Positions 24,212 to 32,994 of a DNA stretch of 64,000 bases are shown here, piece by piece. The notes below the pieces were generated by a model that had not been told where the DNA came from, did not search any database, and was given only the letters and a program-made list of their open reading frames with translations. The translations under genes were made by a program, and so were the position numbers. The stretch's first letter is position 1. Every line of letters begins with the position of its first letter. The DNA comes from Planctomycetaceae bacterium. Its GTDB lineage: Bacteria; Planctomycetota; Planctomycetia; Pirellulales; Pirellulaceae. The stretch spans positions 1 through 64,000 of the forward strand of contig PBOG01000195.1 in the NCBI GenBank assembly GCA_002724245.1. Direction: 5' to 3'.

Positions 24212-25996
24212 CTAGCGCGATTGGGATAAGGCATAGCAGACGGCCTCGCGGCCGTTACGCACGAATAGTTGGCCGCGCGCGTAAGCCGGGTGATTCCAGG
24301 TTTTTCCTTCCAGGCCCTTGATGCGTCCGTGTTCCTGGTACTTTTCCGGTTGAGCAGACACCAGGGCCAGGTCACCATTTTCAGCGGTGACCAACAGATT
24401 GTTTCCCAGCAAGATGAGCTGGCCCGCGCCGTAACGCCCGCCTTTCCAGAGCCGCTTTCCGGAATCACCAGCGAGGCAGACCAGTACTTTGCCATCCAGG
24501 CCGTAGATGTAGCCCTGATGGTAAAGCAAGTCACTGAACTTGGGCTTCAGCCCTTTGCTTAACCAACGTTGTTCGATCCGCCAGTTGTCTCCTGCGCGGT
24601 TGCATTGCAGAAATCGGGTACCGATACCGTTGCCCATACCGACCAGGAATGACTGTTGATCGAGCAGGCAGGGTTGCAGCGTTTTGTCCCCTGGAATGCC
24701 TCCCAGATCAAATTGCCACAACCCACGTCCAGTCAGAAGCTCATATCCAGACACACCTTCGTCGTCGATAATGATCACTTGTTCCACTCCATGCAGAGTT
24801 GCCAGGTGTGGAGAACCGTAGCCGGCTCCGATGTGACCGCTGGCCCAGCGGCGCCGGCCGTTGATGCGATCGTAGGCGATCAGGCTCTGCTGTTGGTTTC
24901 CACCCGCACAGACGACCACCAGATCCTTCCACACCAAAGGTGATCCGGTGAACCCCCAGGTGGGGATCGGCGCCTGGTTGGTCTGTGAGATATTCACGCT
25001 CCATTCCAACCTGCCACTGCCCGCCGCCAGGCAGTTTAGAATTCCAGTCGACCCTAGCGTGTACAGTCGACCGGCAAAAAAACTGGGCGTCGCACGCGGG
25101 CCAGCACCACCTGCCGCATCCCAGAATCGCGCGCGGTCTTCGTGTACCCACAGGAGTTCCCCTGAAGACGCGTGGTAGCAAACCACACATTCAGAATCTC
25201 CCCGCTGCTCCTGAGTGAAGACGCGATCATCCACGACACAGAAAGAGGACCAGCCCGGACCGATTTCTCGTCGCCAGAGTTGCTGGGGGGGGTGTCGCTG
25301 CCAGTCTGTCTGGAGCCGGATGTCGGCGACTTTGCCATCCCGGCGCGGCCCGCGAAATCCCGTCCAGTCGCCGTCTGCTCCGACCAGGGGTTGCTCGGCC
25401 TTGCTTTCTGTGGTCTGGGTGGGCGGCTTTGTCTTGCGCAACCACCGTTGTTCATTAGTGAGTTGCCAACGCCAGCGAAAGACAGGTAGCGATTCACCGG
25501 TGGTGCCGTCGCTGCCCAGTAGCAACCAGGGGCACAGCGTCAGCGGGATCGTGAGAATCACCAGGCGCTGGGAAGCGGGGCCACAGAGCCGCTGCAACAA
25601 CCACGTCGACAGAGTGGTGGCGATTGCGGCCAGTGGCAGTCCCTGGAATCCAAAGCTGACGTACACCGATCGATCAACCAGCACACTGGTTGCCGTGGCC
25701 AGACCAACGAACCAGAGCACCAGGCCGCCCCGCTTTTTCCAATCGATGCGTAAACCAAACAACAGCCATCCCAGCAGCGCCAATCCGATCGCAGGCGGGC
25801 CCAGAAACAGGCTGGCGATCTGCAGGGTCGAGTTGGGAACGAGCCACCAGGTTCCGGCGATTTCTCCGATCCCCAGACTAATGATCCATAAGGCGGGTCG
25901 TAAACTTGGCGCGGTCGAGGTGTGGGACTGCGGGGACGCGCTGGGTCCTGGTACGGGTCGTGGCGATGCGGGTTCGGCAGGTGGCGATGCGTGCAT
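24212..25996 (-). CDS. Membrane-anchored PQQ-like propeller protein, copy 2 (594 aa)
   Basis: A Pro-rich cytoplasmic N-terminus is followed by about five transmembrane segments (ALWIISLGIGEIAGTWW, LFLGPPAIGLALLGWLLF, GLVLWFVGLATATSVLV and others). The PQQ-like propeller begins at DWTGFRGPRRDGKVADIRL. Blades share long stretches with copy 1: QQLWRREIGPGWSSFCVVDD, RVFTQEQRG, GPRATPSF and IPTWGFTGSPLV. ATG 25996 is preferred over a TTG at 26038. The two paralogues bracket the DUF1295/1499/1475 and polytopic genes, suggesting that they serve the same membrane process or arose by a local duplication. Confidence 0.88.
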   Translation of the reverse strand: MHASPPAEPASPRPVPGPSASPQSHTSTAPSLRPALWIISLGIGEIAGTWWLVPNSTLQIASLFLGPPAIGLALLGWLLFGLRIDWKKRGGLVLWFVGLATATSVLVDRSVYVSFGFQGLPLAAIATTLSTWLLQRLCGPASQRLVILTIPLTLCPWLLLGSDGTTGESLPVFRWRWQLTNEQRWLRKTKPPTQTTESKAEQPLVGADGDWTGFRGPRRDGKVADIRLQTDWQRHPPQQLWRREIGPGWSSFCVVDDRVFTQEQRGDSECVVCYHASSGELLWVHEDRARFWDAAGGAGPRATPSFFAGRLYTLGSTGILNCLAAGSGRLEWSVNISQTNQAPIPTWGFTGSPLVWKDLVVVCAGGNQQQSLIAYDRINGRRRWASGHIGAGYGSPHLATLHGVEQVIIIDDEGVSGYELLTGRGLWQFDLGGIPGDKTLQPCLLDQQSFLVGMGNGIGTRFLQCNRAGDNWRIEQRWLSKGLKPKFSDLLYHQGYIYGLDGKVLVCLAGDSGKRLWKGGRYGAGQLILLGNNLLVTAENGDLALVSAQPEKYQEHGRIKGLEGKTWNHPAYARGQLFVRNGREAVCYALSQSR

Positions 25997-26159
25997 GGAA
26001 CGGTTTGAAACGGCGCTGGACTCGGAGCGCAGGATCAACTACTTTTCAATCGATGGTTCGAAATGCGAATCTCGTGGATTGCCTTGTTGGTCACGGTGGT
26101 GAAGTAGATGTTAGAATAACGTGACTGCAAAGCGAATTGTCATACCGCCGGATCCAGAT

Positions 26160-27413
26160 ATGCAGCCTGGCACAGCGAACCGAGTGATTCGGTTATTTCA
26201 TTCTAGACCGCAGACGACTGGTCGAGGACCTCTGCTGACCGTCATTTTCCTGTGGGGCGCCATGGGCTGGCCGGGACTGCCAGGCTTTGTGCCAGCGGTG
26301 GGTCTGGCAACCGAGAGAGCCGTTGCTGAGCGTGTGCGGCAGTGGGTTGGCGAATTGGGCTCTGTCAAGTTTTCGATCCGTCAGTTTGCAACCACGAATC
26401 TAATCGCGCAGGGAGTCGTGGCGCTACCCGAAGTGGAGGCCGGCCTGAAGAGTTCGGATCGTGAAGTCCGTTTGCGTTGCCAGCGAATCTATCGCGTCAT
26501 TCGGGAAAACGACTTTCAGGCTCGTCTGGTTCGGTTTGCTGCGGATACCGGCTTGCATGCGCATGGATTGCCAAAATGGCCAGCGTTCCGCAGTCTCACG
26601 GGTGATAATGCGTCTGCGCGGCAGTTGTTTGTCGCGATGCAGCAGGAGCAGGGCTTGTTTCTGACGGAGATCGAGCAGAAACCCAAGGGAGAAGCTCCAC
26701 TGATTGAACATGGGTTGGCAACCCTCAATGGCCATCGTGCGGGGCAGCGACGAAAACAGCCCAGCCTGGCGACGCTGGCGACATTGCTACTGTTTGTACT
26801 TGATTGGCAGATTGACAACCGTGAACTCAATGATGCCTTGACGCTCTATCTGTTCCGGTTGGATGCCAATTTGCGCGACTCCCCAGTCCGAGAGCCACTG
26901 ATTGCATTGTTGCGGCACTGGATTCCCCGCCAGGAGGGGCCGAGTACGTACATGTCGATGCACATTAGTTTGCGCCATGGGATTGCCGAAGCACGCGTGC
27001 TGGCAGAACGGGCACTCAGTGCCACGGCGGTTGCTGCCGAGAGGCAACGCGAGAAAAAAAACGGGCGGACTTACTGGCGCCATCTGGCCGTGGTGGTCCT
27101 GGCACGCTTTGGCGACGACCGTCACGTGGCGGTCTTGACCCCCTTGTTGAACGACAGTACGCCCACGCCCTATGGTCGGCGTCAGGGCGCCCAGCGTGAT
27201 GTGACACAGATGTGTGATATCGCCCTGGCGGCGCTGGTCAAGTTGCGCAAACGGGATCTTAGCGAGTTTGGTTTCCGTGACATACGCCAGCACCCGGAAC
27301 AAGTATGGGACCTGGGGACGCTGGCATTTGCCAGTGATCAGGAACGCCGCCGCGCGATTGCGAACTGGCATCGCGCCGAGCAAGCGGTCAATCGATCCCC
27401 GCGTACTCCTTAG
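26160..27413 (+). CDS. Exported helical-repeat (HEAT-like) protein of unknown function (417 aa)
   Basis: A hydrophobic segment (LLTVIFLWGAMGWPGLPGF) near the N-terminus is probably a signal peptide. The rest is helix-rich with HEAT-like elements: FATTNLIAQGVVALPEVEAG, SSDREVRLRCQRIYRVI, LAVVVLARFGDDRHVAVLTP and DIALAALVKL. The arrangement resembles many Planctomycetota proteins that have such repeats and no catalytic motif. The start is uncertain: ATG 26160 or an upstream GTG at 26121. No neighbour indicates its task; the spacer to the membrane-anchored PQQ copy 2 is divergent. I assign no function. Confidence 0.7.
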   Translation: MQPGTANRVIRLFHSRPQTTGRGPLLTVIFLWGAMGWPGLPGFVPAVGLATERAVAERVRQWVGELGSVKFSIRQFATTNLIAQGVVALPEVEAGLKSSDREVRLRCQRIYRVIRENDFQARLVRFAADTGLHAHGLPKWPAFRSLTGDNASARQLFVAMQQEQGLFLTEIEQKPKGEAPLIEHGLATLNGHRAGQRRKQPSLATLATLLLFVLDWQIDNRELNDALTLYLFRLDANLRDSPVREPLIALLRHWIPRQEGPSTYMSMHISLRHGIAEARVLAERALSATAVAAERQREKKNGRTYWRHLAVVVLARFGDDRHVAVLTPLLNDSTPTPYGRRQGAQRDVTQMCDIALAALVKLRKRDLSEFGFRDIRQHPEQVWDLGTLAFASDQERRRAIANWHRAEQAVNRSPRTP

Positions 27414-27816
27414 GTGGCCGAACTGCCGTCTGTTGCCCACGGAACGAGATGCAGGCCAGTGCGCGTTATTCCTGGCCTGTACGAGCAATGCTGGTTGGCG
27501 GAATTTATGGTTTGTCGTTTTCCGGGTGCGAGATAGAGCGCCTCACGTGGCGATCTGGGATTCGATTTACAGGTTGCGTGGGTGATGGATGCACGTCGAC
27601 GAACCATCCCAACCTGCAGCGGTTTCAGGAAAACACGCCCTCCGCATGGTCTGGCAGGTTCCCAGGGTATTGTCAGGGTGGATCTTCGGCAGTCCGGGGG
27701 GTTGACGTTACCGCAGGTGCGACGTTCCAAGAACGGACGCCTGGCTTTGTTTCGCCAGACAGGTTGGGTTGGCGAGGGGGATCCCTGATTGGTACGCCGG
27801 TTACAGCAGCGTGTCT
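27414..27816. other. Convergent gene-free spacer
   Basis: About 400 bases between two convergent genes. It should hold terminators, but I found no strong stem with U-tract. Open frames here lack family resemblance. Confidence 0.4.
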
Positions 27817-28260
27817 TTAACGGTTCTCGAGTCGACTTTGGTCTGCTTCCGTCGCGGCAAACTCTAATTGCGCTGTGGTTTGACCATCGACCGACAGGCG
27901 TCCACTGAGCATCAAGACGCGACGCATTTCTTCAACCAGCTGAACATGGATATCGAGTGTGCTACCGGGGCGGACCACCTGTCGGAACTTGACGTTGTTG
28001 ACGCGGGCGATCACCGGGATTTGTCCCTCGGTCGTCTGCCGTGTTTGTGCGATCAAGATCGCGGCCGCCTGAAATGCACACTCGCATTGGAGCGCCCCCG
28101 GGAAAACAGGGAAGTCGACGTAATGTCCCGTGAATAGCGGTAGATCGACGGGTAAGTGTTTTCTGGCGTGAATCTGGGTTGCTGAAACGTCGATGACTTC
28201 ATCGACCCAAAGGTAGGGTTCACGGACTGGGATCAGCGCCTCGATCTGCTCGCGTTGCAT
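27817..28260 (-). CDS. FabZ-like hotdog-fold protein, 3-hydroxyacyl-ACP dehydratase family (147 aa)
   Basis: The hotdog-fold FabZ core is visible: LIPVREPYLWVDEVIDV at the start, then FTGHYVDFPVFPGALQCECA. His46 (GHYVDFPVFPG) and Glu60 (QCECA) match the catalytic His and Glu of FabZ. VIARVNNVKFRQVVRPGSTL is the usual following strand and loop. FabZ dehydrates 3-hydroxyacyl-ACP in fatty acid synthesis. This copy is not in a fab operon and differs from the canonical sequence around the active site, so it may be a specialised dehydratase. It is divergent from ferrochelatase and near lipid-modification genes. Confidence 0.85.
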   Translation of the reverse strand: MQREQIEALIPVREPYLWVDEVIDVSATQIHARKHLPVDLPLFTGHYVDFPVFPGALQCECAFQAAAILIAQTRQTTEGQIPVIARVNNVKFRQVVRPGSTLDIHVQLVEEMRRVLMLSGRLSVDGQTTAQLEFAATEADQSRLENR

Positions 28261-28561
28261 GGTAGTTCCACCGTCGTTACAGGCAGCAAATTATTCGCAC
28301 CGCAGCGAACCCGGGCGGTGCGTTGGTTCAAGTTCGATTTTAGAAGAGACGAGCCGGTTTGGGGAGGGTTGCGAAGTCAGGAGTTCCGTTCAAGTGCTGC
28401 GACTGATACGGTTTCGCCGTTTGCTGGCACGTCGTATATTGCTCTTGCAGATCTGATTCGTTCTCTCCGCCTTGGATGGAACAGGTTTCGCGATCTGACA
28501 GGTGAGCAGTGGTCGCCGATCAGAACGGTGTTTTTCTACGATTGACCTTCAGGCAGCTCTG
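28261..28561. other. Divergent spacer between FabZ-like and ferrochelatase genes
   Basis: About 300 bases containing both promoters; no further signal recognised. Confidence 0.4.
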
Positions 28562-29590
28562 ATGTCCGACTCCTACGACGCGTTGCTGGTTGTTTCTTTT
28601 GGCGGCCCGGAAGGGCCGGAGGACGTAATCCCCTTTCTGGAGAATGTGTTGCGTGGCAAGAACGTGCCCAGGCAACGCATGTTGCAGGTTGCCGAGCATT
28701 ACCAGCATTTTGGCGGGGTCAGCCCCATTAATGGGCAAAACCGCGCGTTGATTGCTGCACTCAAGAAGGAGCTGGCGGAACACCAGGTCGAACTGCCCGT
28801 TTATTGGGGCAATCGGAACTGGCATCCATTGCTGGCCGATACTTTGCAGCAAATGCAAAAGGATGGGATTCAGCGTAGCCTGGCATTCATGACTTCCGCA
28901 TACAGCTCGTATTCGGGTTGCCGACAATATCGGGAAGATATTGAACGAGCTCAACAAGAGGTAGACGCTGGGGATTTACAAATTGACAAAGTGCGGGTTT
29001 TCTACAATCACCCAGGATTCGTATTGCCGATGGCCGATCGTGTGCGTGCTGCACTGGCGAAGGTGCCGTCGGACCGTCATCCGACCACGCACATTGTGTA
29101 CACGGCGCATAGTCTGCCCCTTGGTATGGCAGCCGGTTGTCGGTACACGGCGCAATTAGAAGAAGCCTGCCGGCTCGTTCTAGCGCAGTTGGAGGACACT
29201 TTTTCCTGGAAGCTGGTTTATCAGAGTCGTAGCGGGCCACCGACGCAGCCGTGGCTCGAGCCCGATGTTTGTGACTATTTGCGCGACGTCCACGAAAGGG
29301 GCGAACATACCGACGTGGTGGTGGTACCGATTGGATTTATTTCCGATCACATGGAGATCCTGTTTGATCTCGACACCGAAGCACAGGAACTGTGCAGCGA
29401 AATTGGCCTAGGGATGGTACGGGCCTCGACGGTAGGCACCGATCCACGTTTTGTGTCGATGATTCGTGAGCTGGTGCTGGAACGCACTTCAGGTGCATCA
29501 CGTGAATATCTGGGTGAGCAGGGGGCCAGCCACGATGTTTGCCCCCAGGATTGCTGCCCTTCAGGTCGTCCTGCCGGCCGGCCTCGCTGA
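28562..29590 (+). CDS. hemH: Ferrochelatase (342 aa) with Cys-rich C-terminal tail
   Basis: Ferrochelatase inserts Fe2+ into a porphyrin in heme synthesis. The protein begins with the typical LLVVSFGGPEGPEDVIPFLE. It contains the catalytic His183 in YTAHSLPL and the acidic metal-binding Glu265 in GFISDHMEILFDLD. FMTSAYSSYSGCRQYRED (Cys120) is of the type seen in actinobacterial ferrochelatases that bind a [2Fe-2S] cluster. Three further Cys residues cluster in the tail (VCPQDCCPSG; 327, 331, 332). The substrate may be coproporphyrin III or protoporphyrin IX; this is not decidable by eye. The gene is followed by a methyltransferase gene on the same strand, with a gap of about 200 bases. Confidence 0.93.
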   Translation: MSDSYDALLVVSFGGPEGPEDVIPFLENVLRGKNVPRQRMLQVAEHYQHFGGVSPINGQNRALIAALKKELAEHQVELPVYWGNRNWHPLLADTLQQMQKDGIQRSLAFMTSAYSSYSGCRQYREDIERAQQEVDAGDLQIDKVRVFYNHPGFVLPMADRVRAALAKVPSDRHPTTHIVYTAHSLPLGMAAGCRYTAQLEEACRLVLAQLEDTFSWKLVYQSRSGPPTQPWLEPDVCDYLRDVHERGEHTDVVVVPIGFISDHMEILFDLDTEAQELCSEIGLGMVRASTVGTDPRFVSMIRELVLERTSGASREYLGEQGASHDVCPQDCCPSGRPAGRPR

Positions 29591-29787
29591 GACGTCGGTT
29601 CGCCTTGGAGTGGTCGTGTGACGCCGGTGGAGCGGTCGTCGTGGGTCTTTCCGTCGTTTCGAACCACTTGCCCCAGTAGGTTGTCAGTCGGCTATCGCAC
29701 CCGGTTGGCCTCTGCAGACAGGGTTTGCAGAGGCGCCCTCAGTGTTACATTGTCAGCAGTGCAACTACAGCCGTGGAAAGTGACGTG

Positions 29788-30822
29788 ATGGATGGGATTC
29801 AATTTGCGGAACAAGGTTGGTTACCCGACGCACTGGTTCGGTGGGGTATCCGGCGTTTGTTGGCTCGTCGTTTAAGAGAAGAGCATATCGCGGATGTGGG
29901 GCAACAACGGGATTATGTTTCTCAATTCGTAGAAGAACTATCTGACAGCCCATTGGCTGTGTTGACGGGATCCGCGAATGAGCAGCACTATCAAGTCCCC
30001 TCTGCATTTTTTCAGCGCGTCCTGGGGCCGCGTCTAAAGTACAGTTGTTGCTGGTTTTCACAACCGACAACCGAGTTGGCTGCCGCGGAAGTGGAGATGC
30101 TCCAGACGACTTGCCAGCGGGCTGACATTCAGGATGGTATGCGTGTGCTTGACCTCGGGTGTGGTTGGGGCTCACTGGCGCTTTGGATCGCCGCGGAGTT
30201 TCCCGCGACTCAGGTGACAGCGTTATCCAATTCGGCAACGCAGCGTGAGTACATTGAGTCGCAGTGCCAGCAACAGGAACTAACGAACCTGAACGTAATC
30301 ACTGCCGACATCTGTGATTTTTCTACCGATCAGAAATTTGACCGGGTTGTTTCGCTGGAGATGTTTGAGCACTTGCGCAATTACCAGCAACTACTGCGCT
30401 TCATTTCCAAGTGGTTGCACTCGGATGGCAAGTTGTTTGTACATATCTTTTGCCATCGCTCTACACCATATCTGTTTGAAACGTCAGGGGCAACGAATTG
30501 GATGGGCCGTCATTTCTTTACCGGAGGAATGATGCCATCGGATGCATTGCTGTTGTATTTTCAAGATGACTTGAGCATTCGCAATCATTGGCGGGTGAAT
30601 GGTCAGCACTATGCGCGGACCTGCGAAGCATGGCTCCAGAATCTTGATGCACGCTATCAGGAGGTGTGCGGCCTGTTTGAACCACTGGTGGGTACCCAGC
30701 AGGCCAAGATTGTCGTCCAGCGTTGGCGGATGTTCTTTATGGCCTGTGCTGAGTTGTTCAATTACCGTGGCGGTAATGAATGGTTTATCTCCCACTATTT
30801 GTTTGAACAGCGCGGGAGATGA
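29788..30822 (+). CDS. SAM-dependent methyltransferase, CFA-synthase/coclaurine N-methyltransferase-like (344 aa)
   Basis: The S-adenosylmethionine motif I is [16 protein letters not shown]. The order LKYSCCWF, then [39 protein letters not shown] and [14 protein letters not shown] matches a branch of the CFA superfamily best known from plant coclaurine N-methyltransferases, with many bacterial homologues of unknown substrate. ATG 29788 has GGAAAG upstream and is preferred over an earlier in-frame start. It is convergent with the second CFA-like gene, 40 bases apart. The product probably methylates a lipid or small amine; bacterial homologues commonly sit with DUF1365, CFA and FAD genes as here. 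Confidence 0.9.
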   Translation: MDGIQFAEQGWLPDALVRWGIRRLLARRLREEHIADVGQQRDYVSQFVEELSDSPLAVLTGSANEQHYQVPSAFFQRVLGPRLKYSCCWFSQPTTELAAAEVEMLQTTCQRADIQDGMRVLDLGCGWGSLALWIAAEFPATQVTALSNSATQREYIESQCQQQELTNLNVITADICDFSTDQKFDRVVSLEMFEHLRNYQQLLRFISKWLHSDGKLFVHIFCHRSTPYLFETSGATNWMGRHFFTGGMMPSDALLLYFQDDLSIRNHWRVNGQHYARTCEAWLQNLDARYQEVCGLFEPLVGTQQAKIVVQRWRMFFMACAELFNYRGGNEWFISHYLFEQRGR

Positions 30823-30862
30823 CCGCGGACTTCGCGAATCGTCGTATTGTTGTAGCGCAGTC

Positions 30863-32275
30863 TCAGCGGTCATCGAGTTGTGAGCTGCGTCGACACCCCG
30901 GTTTCTCCAGTAGGATTTGTGACACCCCGACCTGGCGTTCGCGGAAACCGGCTTCGCAGTAACACAAGTAGTAGTGCCACATGCGGATGAATCGGTCGTC
31001 AAAGCCGAGGGCCCGTACGCGCTCGATGTTCTGCCAGAATTTGGTTCTCCAACGCGAGAGAGTTTCAGCGTAGTGCAGGCCAAAATCGTCACATTGAACG
31101 AATCGCAAGTCAGTCTCGTCGCGTAACGCTTGTCCGATTGCAGAAAAGGAAGGGAGGAACCCGCCTGGGAATATGTAGCGTTGGATGAAATCGACGGATC
31201 GACGATAGCTGCGGTACCGCATATCCGGTATGACAATTGCCTGCAACATCATCATCCCGTGCTGCGCAAGCAATTGCGAGCAGGTACGAAAATAGTGGGG
31301 CAGATAACGTTCGCCAACAGCTTCAATCATCTCGATTGAGACCAGCTTATCGTATTGACCGGACAAATTTCGGTAGTCGCACAAACGCAGGTCAATTTGT
31401 TCTTGCAGGCCAGCTTCAGCAATACGTGCCTGAGCGAACTCGTATTGCGCCTCTGAAATCGTTGCTGTTGTGACATGGCAACCGTAGTGCTGGGCTGCGT
31501 AAACCGCGAATCCACCCCAGCCACTACCGATTTCCAGCAGGCGATCTTGCGATGTCAGTTGCAGCTGGTCACAGATTCTCTTGTATTTCGCCAGCGAAGC
31601 TTCTTCCATACTGCAGGTTGGCGCAGCAAACAATCCCGCCGAGTAAGTCATGGTGGGATCTAGCATCAATGAAAAGAACTGATTGCTAAGATCATAATGG
31701 GCTGCGATGTTCCGCCGGCTTCCTGCAAGGTTGTTACGGTGCAGCCAGCGGACTGCCCAGCGAAGCGGACGCTGTAGGTGACCGGACTCTCGGTCCAAAG
31801 ATTCGAGTTCCTGTACTTTCTGAACCAGTAAACGCATGGTTGCGAGCAGGTCGTTGCTGCTCCATTCGCCCCGCAGATAAGATTCTGCAGCACCCAAACT
31901 GCCGCCAAACAGCAGGCGTTGATAAAACTGAGAATCGTGGATGCGAATCTCAGTTGGGGAGCCATTCGCTGCCACCGGTGAGGTGTGACGGGGCGCTGGC
32001 ACTTCTCGAATGTCGAGCCGCTGACTGCACAGAGCGCGGAGGCGTGTGGAAACCAGTCGCCGGCATAAATGAGCCAATGCGGGCGGACGTCGTGTGGTGT
32101 TTCCGGCCGCGGGCTCAGGTTCGTTTACAGTAGGAGTGGTGATCGTCTGGCCGGGGCTGATTGCAACCGGAGCTTGCTCGACGGCAGCTGGCCTGTGATC
32201 GAGAGTATTCACTTCAGCTTCGGTCTTCACACGGTGCTCGTTGTGCGTTTGTTTGGGTGTGGAAAGAAGGGACAT
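30863..32275 (-). CDS. Cyclopropane-fatty-acyl-phospholipid synthase family methyltransferase (470 aa)
   Basis: A disordered N-terminus of about 100 residues precedes a complete CFA-synthase domain: AAHYDLSNQFFSLMLDPTMT, motif I RLLEIGSGWGGFAVYAA, VSIEMIEAVGERY, YIFPGGFLPS and a C-terminal HYYLCYCEAGFRER. CFA synthase transfers a methylene from S-adenosylmethionine to an unsaturated acyl chain. By comparison with E. coli CFA (from memory), the bicarbonate-binding Cys139 and His266 are replaced by Ala213 and Gln345, while the acidic residue, Tyr and C-terminal Cys remain. This pattern is typical of the subgroup beside FAD/DUF1365 genes. Its start overlaps the end of DUF1365 by 49 bases, showing translational coupling. 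Confidence 0.9.
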   Translation of the reverse strand: MSLLSTPKQTHNEHRVKTEAEVNTLDHRPAAVEQAPVAISPGQTITTPTVNEPEPAAGNTTRRPPALAHLCRRLVSTRLRALCSQRLDIREVPAPRHTSPVAANGSPTEIRIHDSQFYQRLLFGGSLGAAESYLRGEWSSNDLLATMRLLVQKVQELESLDRESGHLQRPLRWAVRWLHRNNLAGSRRNIAAHYDLSNQFFSLMLDPTMTYSAGLFAAPTCSMEEASLAKYKRICDQLQLTSQDRLLEIGSGWGGFAVYAAQHYGCHVTTATISEAQYEFAQARIAEAGLQEQIDLRLCDYRNLSGQYDKLVSIEMIEAVGERYLPHYFRTCSQLLAQHGMMMLQAIVIPDMRYRSYRRSVDFIQRYIFPGGFLPSFSAIGQALRDETDLRFVQCDDFGLHYAETLSRWRTKFWQNIERVRALGFDDRFIRMWHYYLCYCEAGFRERQVGVSQILLEKPGCRRSSQLDDR

Positions 32276-32994
32276 CGTTTCATCCAGATTCGCAAGGCCT
32301 GGTAGTAAATCGCGCCAGTAATCTGTCCTGTCATGATTGGATAACGGGCCATGGCACGGGCTAATTGAAATGAATCAAGAGGTTTTCGTCTGGCAGTCAG
32401 CATGGCGTCAAAAAAGTGAGCGTTGTTCTCGGTCGCACTCAGTTCGACATAGAGTGATGATGCAGGAACAGATACCCGCCAGTGGTATTCTGAGTTCATG
32501 TCCATGAACGGTGAAACATGGAAGTCCTTGGCGTGTGAGAAACGCAGTTGTCGCCCCTCTGAAGTGCGATTTGCGTCCCAAAGAACATAGCAATGCTGCT
32601 CCTTCCAGGGCGTGTTGTTGACTTCCGCAACGATGGTTTCAACACGGATTCCTTGTGGGTCGAAACAATAATAAAGATTCAATGGGCTGAAATAGTAACC
32701 ACAATAGCGTAGTTGAGTAAGCAATCTTATGGGGCCCCGCGGAGCGCGGCCGGTGCGACTTTCAACCATTTCATGTATCGCAGTGGACAGAGGCTGCTCT
32801 TGGTGTGTCAAGTGGTCACCTTCCAGGAACGACAGGCAAGCCCACTTCCTGGAGGAGAGCAGGCGCACACGCTTGACCAACTCCGGTAGTTCAGCCAGGT
32901 CCAGATACACCATGAACAAGCGGTATTGGAACTGATGGGCTATCGGGTCATATCGGCGATGTTGGATGCGTCCTTCGTAGATGAAATTGTGCAT
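32227..32994 (-). CDS. DUF1365 protein (255 aa)
   Basis: The protein begins with the canonical DUF1365 opening, FIYEGRIQHRRYDPIAHQF then YRLFMVYLDLAELPEL. Other family elements follow: IRLLTQLRYCGYYFSPLNLY, KEQHCYVLWDA and FSHAKDFHVSPFMDM. DUF1365 is almost always adjacent to an FAD-dependent oxidoreductase and a CFA-like methyltransferase, and the three appear in membrane fatty acid modification induced by singlet oxygen or light. ATG 32994 is chosen because it directly precedes the conserved block; it overlaps the FAD gene by 55 bases. Its biochemical role is unclear. Confidence 0.92.
   Translation of the reverse strand: MHNFIYEGRIQHRRYDPIAHQFQYRLFMVYLDLAELPELVKRVRLLSSRKWACLSFLEGDHLTHQEQPLSTAIHEMVESRTGRAPRGPIRLLTQLRYCGYYFSPLNLYYCFDPQGIRVETIVAEVNNTPWKEQHCYVLWDANRTSEGRQLRFSHAKDFHVSPFMDMNSEYHWRVSVPASSLYVELSATENNAHFFDAMLTARRKPLDSFQLARAMARYPIMTGQITGAIYYQALRIWMKRCPFFPHPNKRTTSTV

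Noticed and set aside
27449..27820. 123-codon plus-strand frame in the convergent spacer
   Set aside because: No motif, no ribosome binding site, and irregular composition.
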